NCBI GenBank assembly: GCA_009602725.1
Contig: WELB01000009.1
Coordinates: 279,480-343,479, forward strand
Length of the DNA: 64,000 nucleotides
DNA from: Spirogloea muscicola
Taxonomy: Eukaryota; Streptophyta; Zygnematophyceae; Spirogloeales; Spirogloeaceae
Direction: 5' to 3'
In this document: positions 10,914-21,500 of the stretch, piece after piece
Layout of the letters: every line of letters starts with the position of its first letter
Position numbering within the stretch: the stretch's first letter is position 1
Translations under genes and position numbers: made by a program
Notes under the pieces: generated by a model
What the model was told of the DNA's origin: nothing
Seen by the model: the letters and a program-made list of their open reading frames with translations, nothing else
Databases searched by the model: none

Positions 10914-13900
10914 TCATGAGAAGGCAGAGCGCGACCACTCTTTGTTGACGACAGCGACGCCGGCGGTGAAGTCCTGGCACTGCTGCAGGTAGGCCAGCGA
11001 CGTGTCGGGCGGCTTGGATGTTGGCCCATGTTTGGAGCAGTGCACGCTGCGCGGCGGAAAATGGTAGCATGCCTCCATCGTCTTCGCCGGCTCACAGGCT
11101 GTCCCCTCTTGCACCTGTGCAGCCCCCCCCAACATATGCACCCAGACACAGAATCTAAAAATCAACATCCATCGCCTTCCTGATTGCCACATTCAGATTA
11201 TTCAGACTCGAGGGGCAAGGCTTCATCTTTGACTACCGTTCAGCCCGCCAATCCTTAGCTAATCCTACATTTAACAACTTGAAAAACTGCACCCTTTCAG
11301 TATTGGGAGCCCCAGAGCCTTTGACAACAAAAAACCCCCAAACTCTCTTCTTACTCTTGCTTGAATCACAACAGAACGTTCGCAATACCTGAAGCTGCCA
11401 TTGCATACCTGCATGGAGACCTGGTAGGGCCGAATGCCAGCGAGTGCTGTTGCCATGTACCCGAAAGTTGAGAATGGGCTTGTTAACAGCACGTCCGAGA
11501 AAGCTAGCGTCCAGATGTCCACTAGCGCTACCTGTAAACAGCACCACGCAGATTCAATCCTACTGAGGCAAATCAGCAGGTGCTAGGCACTGGGCTGGGA
11601 TTAGTGCAGGAAATGAGGACAAGTGCTAGTCCTGGGGCTTAAGGGGACCATTATTTGTTTGAAATCTTACCTGCCAGTGCTCGAGGTTGTGATACTGCTC
11701 CTTCTCTTGGGCGGGCTGCGCTACGACGGAGTACAGCCGTCGGTCCTTGACAGAGCGCTCCACGAACTCGCCTTGTAGGTGCTCAATGTACTCCGGCCGC
11801 AGGCACGTGACAAAGAGCGCAATGGAGCCTTTGCCGCCAGTGCCGGTGGCAACAGCTGCTGGGGCCGGCAGCACAGACCGCACGGCTGCGCGCAAGGGGT
11901 CGAGCTCCAGCGAGCTCGCGAGGAGGTCGTTGTTGATGAGGCACGACGTGACGTGCCTTGCGACCTCAGGATGCCACGTGTTGTCCAGCACGCGGATCTG
12001 GATGCCCACTCGGCCAACCACGGGCTCGAGCTCCTTCTGCAGTGTGGACAGCCCCAGAGCACCCATGAGACTCAGGAAAGAGGGAGGAGGGAAGACAGAA
12101 AGTGATGTCAGGGACACCTGAGCCAGCACCTATATCCCCACAACTGAATGTCCAAACCACTCTTTCTGCACCTGAACAGGAGACCATGTGATCATTGATC
12201 TAATTAACTGCTATTTTATTTGACTGATTGATTGTAATCAGTACTGATGGAAATAGTGAGACTAGTCATAGCAGGCACGCCAGGCATGCCAGGGACAGTA
12301 GCACAGGACTTACCTTGTAGATGGAGAGGCTCCGTTCCCAGACAGTGTCCACAGGGTACAGCAGGTACCAGTGGAGCCTGTTCAGCGCCGCCCTGCAGCC
12401 AGGCAGATCAGAGCGGCTTGCTCAGCCTCGAGCCTTGGGAGAAGTGATAGCTACACCCAGTAATAGCCCGATTCTAAGCTTACATAGACCTCAAATGTGA
12501 AGGTTTCACACTACAACTAGCATTACAGAGGACATCGATCCCAACCCCATGTATGCTATGGAGGTTTCGTCGTTATGCTGTCAACACAGCTCACCTCCGT
12601 GCTCTCAAGAATGGTTCAGCGAAGTGTCTGACTACAGGAGTCAGCATCCAGAAGCCTGTATCTATCAATTACACAGATCAAGTCATTAAGGTTATCTGGA
12701 GGTCGGCATCAGTACCTGTCTGGGAAGAGGGCGTTCAGCGTGGCACGGTGCAGGTTGTGAAGGTAGAGGCCTGCAGCAAAGTGCTGGTTGGTCCAGAGGT
12801 GGATGTAAGGAACGCCAGACAGCGCACGCTCTATCTTTGGGCACCCCAGCCACCGGTGGTCGTCCTCACCAGCTGCCAGCGCAGAAATGGGCACCACAAC
12901 GGCCATGGGTTACATCTTCACAACACTTACTCTGCAACCTGAGCCATATTACCAGACTCTCTATGCAAAAAAAAGGTAAACAGTGATGGGCAGGTGTTGC
13001 AAGATGAGTGCTGCGCGCAAGACACATTCTGCTGCCACTGAGCAACTCTTGGGCCCACGTTCTGCCTGACGCTACTCATAGTGGAAGTGGTGGGAGGAAG
13101 CAGAAGGAAAAGTCTTGTAAGGGGAGATACCTGTCTCGCTCAGATCAATCTTGACAACATACGGCCGGCGCTCAGCAATACGCTTGGGGTCGACATGCGG
13201 GGCACCGGCCGCCCGAAAGGACTCCAGCCGCACACCTTTCTGCCTGCAAGGCTCCACCCATAGATAACTCCGACTCAGGTGAAGGTCCTCTATTATGAGA
13301 GGATCTGGAAGCCAGTTAGAGTGGAGATGTGATGCACGAAATTAACAGATAGTAAGGAAGGTGGGAGCTGAAAGGATTAGTGTTAAGGGCAAGGCTATCG
13401 TGTAGGACTGTGTGCGCACCGAATGGCCTCCATGCCGAGGGAGTCGGGGAGGTGCCAGCTGGAGCGCAGGAATGGGTTGCAGAGCAGGCCCGAGACGTCG
13501 GCGCCCGGGAAGTGGACGAGCAGCACGCGGCCGCTCAGGATCGCGTACAGGAAGGCCGACGTCAGCGACACGAGCCGGTTCGCGAGCCCGCACAGCTCCG
13601 GGGGCTCCCACAGCAGGTACCTGTGTGCCCCCAGCAAAGCAAAGGGCTTTATCTTAGGTACAATCTTATCTCTGTTACCTGACCCTTGGCCTCCTAAGAC
13701 ACCTCGGTAATTGTCAATTAGCGGCCTCACCGGCAGTGGAGCTCCTCCTCGTGCGCAAACTTCCAGCCGAGGTCGCCGTCGGCCTCCAAGCAGCGGCGGT
13801 GCAGCCGCGCGTAGTGCTGCACGACCTGCTGCAGCAGCGGGTCGCGCTCGTGCATGCGCTTGCGCACGAGAGTCCGGTACGCGCACTTGGCGCCCTCCTC

Positions 13901-15770
13901 TGTGCGGGCGATCGTCCACGGCCGGCCGCCGCCGCCGGACGCCGGCTCTTTGACTGCCTGCGCATGAGCAAGGCCGTGTGCCAGCGGCTTCAAAGGTGGA
14001 GCTACATATCTTGTCTGCGCTGGCCTGACGAAGTGCAACCGTGACTGCCAGTGCAATATGAGGAGGGAAGGAGAGGAAGGAGGGGTCCTGCAGCTGACCG
14101 GCGGCGTGAGTTGCTCGAGGGACGTGAGCAGGAGCCCGACGCGCGTGAGGCGGAAGTCGGAGTCGCCGCGGGCCTCGATGCACCACGGCACGCTCGCGTT
14201 CACGAGCAGCATGGCCAGGAAGGGGTTGCCCTCGCGCGGCAGGCACGCCGCCTCGCCCGCCATGCCGGCCGCCCACGAAGCCACCGGCGGCGCCTGTCCG
14301 CGCCGCTTCTTCCTCCCGCCTCCGCCATCGCCGCTGCCGTCGTTGCCGTCCCCCTCGCTGCCGTCGTCCCACTGCACGTTGTCCTCCGGCTGCACCTTCT
14401 TGGCCAGCTCCAGCTCCCGCCGCGCCTCCTCCTGGATGGCATCGATGTTATCGGCAGAATTCGCGTCTTTCTCCACCGCCTCCTCACCCCGGAACTTCTT
14501 CTGCTTCAGGAGCACGCCTCTGGCACTGCTGCTGTCGCTGTCATCGCCGTCGCCGTAGTCGGCAGTGTTTGGCGAGGTAATGCCTGCCCTCTGCGCAGCC
14601 TTGGCGTTGCCGGTAGCGCCTCTGTCCGCTGGCGCATCTGCCCCCTCAGCATCATCCTCCCTGACTCTGCTGTCACCGTCGCGCTCCCGGGCCTCTTCAT
14701 CGCCTCCACCTCCCTCCACTTCGGCCTCCTCCCCCTCCTCAGCCGCCTCCCTGCGCCCATCGCCGCCCTCCTCACCGCCGCCGCCGCCGCGTGCGCTGCC
14801 CTTGTCGCTCCTCCCCTCCTCCAGCACCGCCGCGCGGCCGCGCCACTCTCTCTCCTTCCTGCTGCCGCCCTCCTCGGTGCCCTCGCCGCCCTCCCTCTCG
14901 CCCTCCTTCTCAGCGGCACCGTCATCATCGTCCTTCGCCGCCGCAACGAAGCCCTCGTCCTCTGAGCCCTCCTCGACGACGCCGCCGCGTCCATCCGCAG
15001 AAGTCTTGGCCTTGCTGACATCCTCTTCATCGCCGGCCGCAGCGTCGCCATCAGTCTCGCCCGCTGTTGCAACATCACCAGCCTCCTTGCCACTCTCCCC
15101 CTCCTCTGCATCGCTGTCCACCGCCTCGTCCCCCTGGACATCGCCGGCAGCGTCGCCGTTCCCGTCGCGCCCAGTTTTGTCGTCACCGCCGCCGCCGAGA
15201 CTTGCCGCGCCGCTCGCCTTCTCCTCCTCCTCCTCTGCCGCATCGCTGTCCTTCGCAGCATTCCCACCGCCCTCCTCGCCCTCCTTGCCGGCCTCCTCCC
15301 CCTCCTCCTCCTCTTCCGCCTCCCCCTTTGCTTCATGCTCCAGCACCACTCCGCCGCCATCGCCGCCACCGCCGCTGTCGTCGTCGCCACCCTCGACGCC
15401 CCCGCCTTCAGCTCCGCCCCCGGCAGCTCTGCCCTCAGCCACAGCGTCGGTCGCGTCGTCCGGCCCCACTTGGGCGCCGGTGCTGGCGGCGACTCCGTCG
15501 CCGTCCTCCACCTTACCGTCTTCCCCTTCGTCGTCAGCCTCGTCCCCAGCTTCGCGCTGCGCGGTCCCGCCGTTCCCCTCGTCTCCTCCCTCCTCCCCCG
15601 CCGCCGCCTCCGGCTCCTCCTCCTGCACTCGCCGGCCCTCTCCTGCAGCCTCTGCGCCGCCACCATGGCCGCCGTCGCCGCCGCCGCCCCGCGGCCGGTC
15701 GTCCGGCTCCTGCGCCAGGAGCTCGTGCTCGCCGCCCTCCTCCCCGGCGCCGTCGTCCGCCGCCGCCGCC
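10914..15770 (-). CDS. Plant-type GT37 alpha-fucosyltransferase with acidic N-terminal extension (5' end in gap)
   Basis: Seen: minus-strand exons in phase: upstream of 15770 to 14099, 13957-13731, 13620-13420, 13243-13131, 12872-12716, 12392-12314, 12036-11671, 11531-11409 and 11114-10914. The catalytic part carries the xyloglucan-fucosyltransferase pattern: YARLHRRC, then YLLWEPPELCGLANRLVSLT, SAFLYAILSGRVLLV, SSWHLPDSLGM, LFPDRAALNRLHWYLLYPVD, VGRVGIQIRVLD (the GDP-fucose-binding GIQIR motif), WTLAFSDVLLTSPFSTFGYM, and the C-terminal CEPAKTMEACYHFPP. Known: GT37 enzymes are Golgi type II proteins that add fucose from GDP-fucose to cell-wall glycans. Oddity: more than 500 residues, mostly Glu, Asp, Gly and Ala, precede the catalytic region and run into the assembly gap. 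No membrane anchor is visible before the gap. The acceptor glycan is unknown. Family call is strong; the extension is less certain because the region is low complexity. Confidence 0.85.
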
Positions 15771-16278
15771 NNNNNNNNNNNNNNNNNNNNNNNNNNNNNN
15801 NNNNNNNNNNNNNNNNNNNNNNNNNNNNNNNNNNNNNNNNNNNNNNNNNNNNNNNNNNNNNNNNNNNNNNNNNNNNNNNNNNNNNNNNNNNNNNNNNNNN
15901 NNNNNNNNNNNNNNNNNNNNNNNNNNNNNNNNNNNNNNNNNNNNNNNNNNNNNNNNNNNNNNNNNNNNNNNNNNNNNNNNNNNNNNNNNNNNNNNNNNNN
16001 NNNNNNNNNNNNNNNNNNNNNNNNNNNNNNNNNNNNNNNNNNNNNNNNNNNNNNNNNNNNNNNNNNNNNNNNNNNNNNNNNNNNNNNNNNNNNNNNNNNN
16101 NNNNNNNNNNNNNNNNNNNNNNNNNNNNNNNNNNNNNNNNNNNNNNNNNNNNNNNNNNNNNNNNNNNNNNNNNNNNNNNNNNNNNNNNNNNNNNNNNNNN
16201 NNNNNNNNNNNNNNNNNNNNNNNNNNNNNNNNNNNNNNNNNNNNNNNNNNNNNNNNNNNNNNNNNNNNNNNNNNNNNN
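15771..16278. other. Assembly gap (508 N)
   Basis: The gap follows a (GCC)n tract inside the acidic exon of the fucosyltransferase, so the start codon and any signal anchor of that gene are probably hidden here or just beyond. Confidence 0.95.
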
Positions 16279-16760
16279 GGGCAGGGGGGAGGGTGGAGGG
16301 AGGGGGGAGAGGGGGAGGGCTTGTCTACCATCTGAAACAGGGGAGAGGGAGAGTGGCCGGGAGAGGGAGGTGGGAAGGCGCGGAGGAAGAGGGAGGGAGT
16401 GGAGGGAGGAGGGGGGCGGGCGGAGCCGGGCCCGGGGTGTGAGCTTCCCCCAGCCCCGCGACACTTAAACCTCCGTATCCGTTATAACCCCTTCCCCCCC
16501 TTGGCACTTCAGGCCCCGCTGTAGCTGCTAAACGTAGAAAAGCGCGGCCGAATTGACTGGGGCTGGGCCCAAAACGCTAAACGCTTTGCCAGCCCCTCTT
16601 CTCTATGGGCGAGCACTTTCTTGCCCCCATTTGGAGTGCCACTTCTCTTTGCTTGCCTTAGTACTTGGCCACTCAGGCCCTCCATCAATCAACACACACC
16701 CCTTCTGCCTTCTCACAGCCCGCCCCTTCACATTCACACCAGCAGCCGCGTTTCCTTCTG
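16279..16760. other. Purine-rich post-gap stretch; presumed fucosyltransferase upstream region
   Basis: The first 160 bases are almost pure G and A on the plus strand. The rest contains half a repeat module (GCCAGCCCCTCTTCTCTATG at about 16587) and no recognisable gene. Confidence 0.4.
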
Positions 16761-16776
16761 TTTTCTGCTTCATTTT

Positions 16777-16797
16777 GGGCTGGCCGTTGACCAGCCC
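16777..16797 (+). repeat. GGGCTGGC/GCCAGCCC hairpin repeat
   Basis: Near-palindrome GGGCTGGCCGTTGACCAGCC, preceded by a T-rich run. It belongs to the hairpin family of the LINE 3' tails. Confidence 0.6.
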
Positions 16798-16861
16798 TTG
16801 ACGGAAGTGAGCCTCTTCGTTGGGGAGCCACTTTCTCTTTTCTTGATCACAGCCATCGCCT

Positions 16862-17040
16862 TCGGGTTTCGTCAGGGGCGACGTCTTCCCGCCCTCTAGC
16901 TATTCTGACCTGCACTTGCTGACTAGAGGTTACTGAGAGCCTCCTTGTCGTCTTAGCACTTCGTCCCCTGCTTTCTGCGCCATTCGGCTCCTCTTGACCT
17001 TGTCCATTCCTTTTGGGCTGGCTTCTCCCAGCCACCAGTC
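16862..17040 (+). mobile_element. LINE 3'-end fragment with hairpin tail
   Basis: The end of the LINE-type ORF is recognisable (FRQG.., then YSDLHLL-like and a RGY stop near 16935), followed about 80 nt later by the hairpin GGGCTGGCTTCTCCCAGCC (17015-17033) and the tail ACCAGTCAATTCGGCC. Upstream parts of the element are missing, as expected of a 5'-truncated LINE copy. The ORF is not open through this copy. Confidence 0.5.
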
Positions 17041-17077
17041 AATTCGGCCGCGCTTTTGCTTCCTTGAGAAGAAGTGC

Positions 17078-17225
17078 CCGCCCATAGAGAAGAGGGGCTG
17101 GCAAAGGAGAAGTGCTCGCTCATAGAGAAGAGTGGCTGGCAAAGCCAGCCCAAAAAGAATGGACATAGAGAAGAGTGGCTGGCAAAGCAGAAGAAAGCCA
17201 GCCCAAAAAACAATGGACAATGTCC
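17078..17225 (-). repeat. Cluster of inverted hairpin-repeat modules
   Basis: Three copies of the module GAGAAGAGTGGCTGGCAAAG, or a close variant, lie in a row in the orientation opposite to their neighbours. One contains the complete stem GGCTGGCAAAGCCAGCCC (17134-17151). Two are followed by an A-run and a variant of AGAATGGACA or CAATGGACAATGTCC. The cluster suggests repeated insertion of short tail fragments, or local duplication. Confidence 0.6.
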
Positions 17226-17261
17226 AAAGTCAAAGAAAGAGGACTACTCTACCAGCGCAGG

Positions 17262-17510
17262 CCGAGCTTTGGCGGCGGCCTCCGGCTTCCGTCAGGGCGA
17301 CGTCTTTCCCCCGGCTAGCTACTCAGACTTGCATCTCCTGACTAGAGGTTAATGAGCGTCCTCTGGCTGATCTCTTAGTCCTAGTCCAAAAGGCATGGAC
17401 TGTAGTGTAGTTCTTTTTCGGCACCTCTTTCTTTGGCTTGGGATATTGTCCATTCTTTTTGGGCTGGCTATGCCAGCCACTCTTCTCTATGGGCGAGCAC
17501 TTCATCTACC
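17262..17510 (+). mobile_element. LINE 3'-end fragment with hairpin tail
   Basis: The terminal ORF segment reads ASGFRQGDVFPPASYSDLHL up to about 17352, then a 3' tail with TTGTCCATTCTTTTT and the hairpin GGGCTGGCTATGCCAGCC at 17461-17478, then CTCTTCTCTATGGGCGAGCA. It is a 5'-truncated copy, and the spacing from coding end to hairpin is about 105 nt. Confidence 0.55.
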
Positions 17511-17554
17511 AGCGGGCTACTCTACCAGCGCGCTCGGCGGGGAGAAAAGAAAGA

Positions 17555-18127
17555 AAGGGCTCGCCCATTGAGGATATGGGCTGGAACAGCCAGCCCAAGA
17601 AAAAGAATGAACACAGTTCAAGAAAGGGGCTAATCGAAGCACTGAGGTGAAGCACTAAGAAAGACAAGCACACAAGAAGAAACAAAGCAGCTACTAATCA
17701 CTCAGTAACCCCTGCTAAGCAGTCGCAGGTCAGAGAGACTATGCTCCTGGAAGTATGTCCCCTGGCCAGAGCCAGAGGCAGCAGCGAGGGCTCGGCCGGC
17801 ACGCAGGTGCAGCGCACGGGCCATTGACCTCTGCAGCGAGACGGCCAGGCGCATGCGGTACACCTGGGCGAGCGACCCAGCTGCAGGGAAGTCCACCGGC
17901 TCCCCATGGAAGCGGCGGGCGACGGCGTGACGGGCAAGCTGGTGGAGCAGTTCGAGCCAGCGAGCACCCAACGCCCCGTGTGTGTCGATGGCCAGCGGGA
18001 AGAACTCGTCAGCTGGCGGATGGTCTGCGTACTTGAGTTCTTTGGCACGAGCGGCGCAGGCGACCGCATACCCAGGCTTGGTTGCACACTGGGCTGGGTG
18101 AGATCGGTCAAATGCGTCGGTAGTCAC
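17555..18127 (-). mobile_element. LINE 3' part, split by the Copia insertion
   Basis: Seen on the minus strand: an open frame 18127-17702 with FFPLAIDTHGALGARWLELL, then SLAQVYRMRLAVSLQRSMAR and a stop after SDLRLLSRGY. About 105-125 nt further lies the hairpin GGGCTGGAACAGCCAGCCC when read on plus (17578-17596). Known: a region of the type (LV)xDVT..., FxPLAVETxGxLG... occurs at the C-terminus of LINE-type reverse transcriptase proteins. The sequence continues upstream on the far side of the Copia element (23140 to about 23330, minus strand, LLLDVVTTDAF), so it was one unit before that insertion. The LINE assignment rests on pattern memory, not a search. Confidence 0.5.
18123..18127. repeat. 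Target-site duplication GTCAC, left
   Basis: GTCAC directly precedes the left LTR and recurs directly after the right LTR (23135-23139). A 5-bp duplication is the usual size for Ty1/Copia integration. Confidence 0.9.
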
Positions 18128-18569
18128 TGAAAACCGTCCTGTGCTGCGCGCTCTTGCACCTGACCTGTGTTGTACACGGCGCGCTCAGCATCTGTGTCTC
18201 TCCAGTCTTGCTCCTCCACTGAGCGTCCTCCAGGTCCAGCAGATCGGCCTCGTTGAGGCGGTGGCCCTCGTTGAGACGGCGGCCCAGCAGAGCGACCTCG
18301 TCGCAGCGACTCAGACGCAGATGTACTCATGGTGGTAGACAGACTTGGATCTCAGACAGACAGTCAGACAGCACAGGCTTTGCCCTCACCCAAGGTGGGT
18401 GGCAGCCTGGCTAGGGCGCACGGGCGCACCGCGTGGCCTCAGATGTGGAGAGTGAGCACGACGGGTGCCCGAGGCCTCCCTTATCCAGGGGAGACTCTCA
18501 GGGCCCAATAGACGGGCGGGATGGTCACTCACCCCGACCCGCCGATGCAACATATTACAATATTCAACA
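18128..18569 (-). repeat. 3' LTR of the Copia element
   Basis: 442-bp direct repeat matching 22693-23134, beginning TGAAAACC and ending ATTCAACA on the plus strand. Confidence 0.93.
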
Positions 18570-18575
18570 CTCCCA

Positions 18576-21500
18576 CTAAATATGTGAATCAGCCAGACCT
18601 AGCAAACTTCTACATCTATCATACTCGGGCTTAAACAAGCCCTTGGTCAGAAGATCTGCAGTCATATCTGCTGAACTACAGTGCTGCATCTTGATGACTC
18701 CTTCGTCTACCTTCTCTCGGATGAAATGATGTTGTATCTCAATATGCTTAGTACGAGCATGATAGACTGGATTCTTAATCAAAGCAATGCTACCTTGACT
18801 GTCGCTGAACAAAGTGGTTGCGCTCGATGAAGAGAGGAATCCACATTCTTGTAGTAGTCTCCTCAGCCAGATTGCTTCTCTTGCTGCTGCAGTCGTTGCC
18901 ATGTACTCCGCTTCAACAGTTGAAGTCGCCACAGTCGGCTGTTTCCTACTACTCCAACTGACTGTTCCTGCTCCCAACTGGAAAGCATAACCTGTTACTG
19001 ACTTTCTATCATCCAGACTGCGTCCCAAGTCAGCATCACAAAATCCCACCGGTTCATCAGATTTATCTCCTGTATTTCTAAATGTCAAACACAGAGTCTT
19101 GCTTCCCTGCAGATATCGCATGATTCTCTTGACAGCTTTCCAATGCTCAACACCAGGATCTTGCACAAACTGAGCAACCACTCCCACTGCTGCTGCTATG
19201 TCTGGACGTGCTGCCACAGCTATGTACATCAAACATCCCACTGCCTCCCTGTAAGGCACCTGTGCCATCTTCTGTCTATCTCGATTTGTCTTGGGTCCCT
19301 GATCCTTGCTCAAATTCTGTTTAGTATCCTGTGGGGTAGAGATAGGGTTGCAGTCTTGCATACCAAATCTGTCCAAGACTTCAGTAATGTACTTCGACAA
19401 ACTCAAGGTCAGTATCCTCTGGCTTCTATCTCTCTTGATTTGAATACCCAAAAAATACTCCAAGGGCCCAAGATCCTTCATCTTGAATCTACTACTCAGC
19501 TCTTGCTTTACTCTCTTCACTTTAGTAGCTGAATCTCCCAGTAAGATCAGATCATCAATATACAGTGCTAGAACCACCTTAGCAGGTTTCTCCCTCACAT
19601 ACACACTGTGATCAGCCTCAGATCTCTTGAAACCTTGGTTCAGTAGGAAAGTGTCAATCTGTGCATACCAGGCCCTGGGCGCCTGTTTAAGCCCATACAG
19701 CGCTTTCTTCAGCTTGCACACTTGACTCTCCTTGCCCTTCACCTCAAAACCTGCAGGCTGTTGCATGTAGATCTCTTCCTCAAGATCACCATTCAAGAAT
19801 GCTGTGGTGACGTCCATCTGCTCAATTTCCAAATCATGAATAGCTGCCATAGCCAGCAAACTTCTGACAGCACTATTCTTAACCACTGGAGCAAATGTCT
19901 CATTGTAGTCAATCCCTTCCTTCTGAGCACAGCCTTTAGCAACAAGGCGTGCTTTATACCGATCGACAGACCCATCACCCTTCAGTTTGATCTTGAACAC
20001 CCATTTGCTGGGTATCGCCTTCCTGCCAGCAGGTAACTCTACCAAATCCCAAGTCTTGTTCTCCTTGATAGAATCTAGTTCTGCCTCTGCTGCTGCTTTC
20101 CACTTGAGTGCTGCATCACTACTCATGGCCTCTTGCATTGTGAGAGGCTCATGTAACACTACAGCAGCTAAAGCACGAATATCTGTCCTAGATACTCCAA
20201 ATGGAGCAGCATTCTCCTCCAGGTCTTCACCTCCTGCCCTTGCTTCCACTCCATCACCAGATTCAGACCCTGCTTCCACAGTATTCACAATGTCAGGCTC
20301 TTCAGATACAGGCCACCATTGCATGTCTCCCACTGTCTCAGAAGGCCGTAACGGAAATGCAGAATAATCTGGACCTCTCTGCTCATCAAACACTACATCT
20401 CTGCTGAAGATCATCCTCCTGTTCTCAAGATCAAACATTTTCCACGCTTTCACGTGTTCACCATATCCTACCATAACACACTGACGAGCCTTGGATTGCA
20501 ACTTGTGTCTCATCTCAGTAGGAACATGCACCCACGCAGAACAACCAAATACTCTAAGATGAGCAACTGTAGGTTTCTTGCCAGTCCAGACCTCCTGTGG
20601 CGTCATGCCTTCTACTGCACTAGTAGGCATTCTATTCTTCAGATAAACGGCCGTTGCGACTGCTTCAGCCCAGAATTCTGATGGTGTATACAAATGGAAC
20701 AGTAAGCACCTTGCAATCTCCATAACGGATCTATTCCACCTCTCCGCCACACCATTCTGCTGAGGACGATAGGTCGCTGTCAACTGCCTGTGTATGCCCT
20801 GTTGCTGACAGAACCGTTCAAACTCCTTAGAAGTATATTCTCCACCATTATCAGATCTAAGAGCCTTAAGCTTCTTCCCTGTCTGCAACTCAACTGCAGC
20901 TTTGAAACGCATGAACTTGTCCAACACTTCACTCTTGTTTTTCAGAAAGTAAACCTTGCTCCATCGACTGGCATCATCAATGAAGGACAAAATATATCTG
21001 CTGCCCCCTAAAGATGGTACTTGCATAGGGCCACAGACATCAGAATGCACCAGCTCCAGAAGCGTAGAAGCTCTAAAGTGCTCACCAGCAAGCGGTTGTT
21101 GAAGATGAAGTTTACCCTGAACACAACTCCGGCAGAAGTCGGGTTCAACATCTCTTACAAAAGGTTCGACTCCATGCACCAGGTTCTTGAGCTTCTTCAT
21201 CCTCTGAATATTTGGATGACCCAGTCGAGCATGCCATTGCTCAAAAGTATTTTTATCAGATTCAGAAACATTAACACTGCCCTGGACCTGTATAGGGTTC
21301 TGCACCTGCTTCTGTGTCTGCACCTGTCCGTCCAAGGTGAACAGGTCACCTGACCTGCGTCCTGTCAGAATTGGAGCGCCAGACTTGCTGATTGTACAGA
21401 CATTGCCGGCAAAGGCAACATAGTAGCCCTTGTCTAAAAGTTGCGAGACAGATAGGAGGTTCGATGTCAAACCAGGGGCATGATAGACATCCTTCAGGAG

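Noticed and set aside
14051-15770. Long plus-strand open frames rich in Ser/Pro/Arg opposite the fucosyltransferase exon
   Set aside because: They are mirror frames of a GC-rich low-complexity exon. The minus frame joins by phased splice sites to conserved GT37 exons, and the plus frames match nothing.
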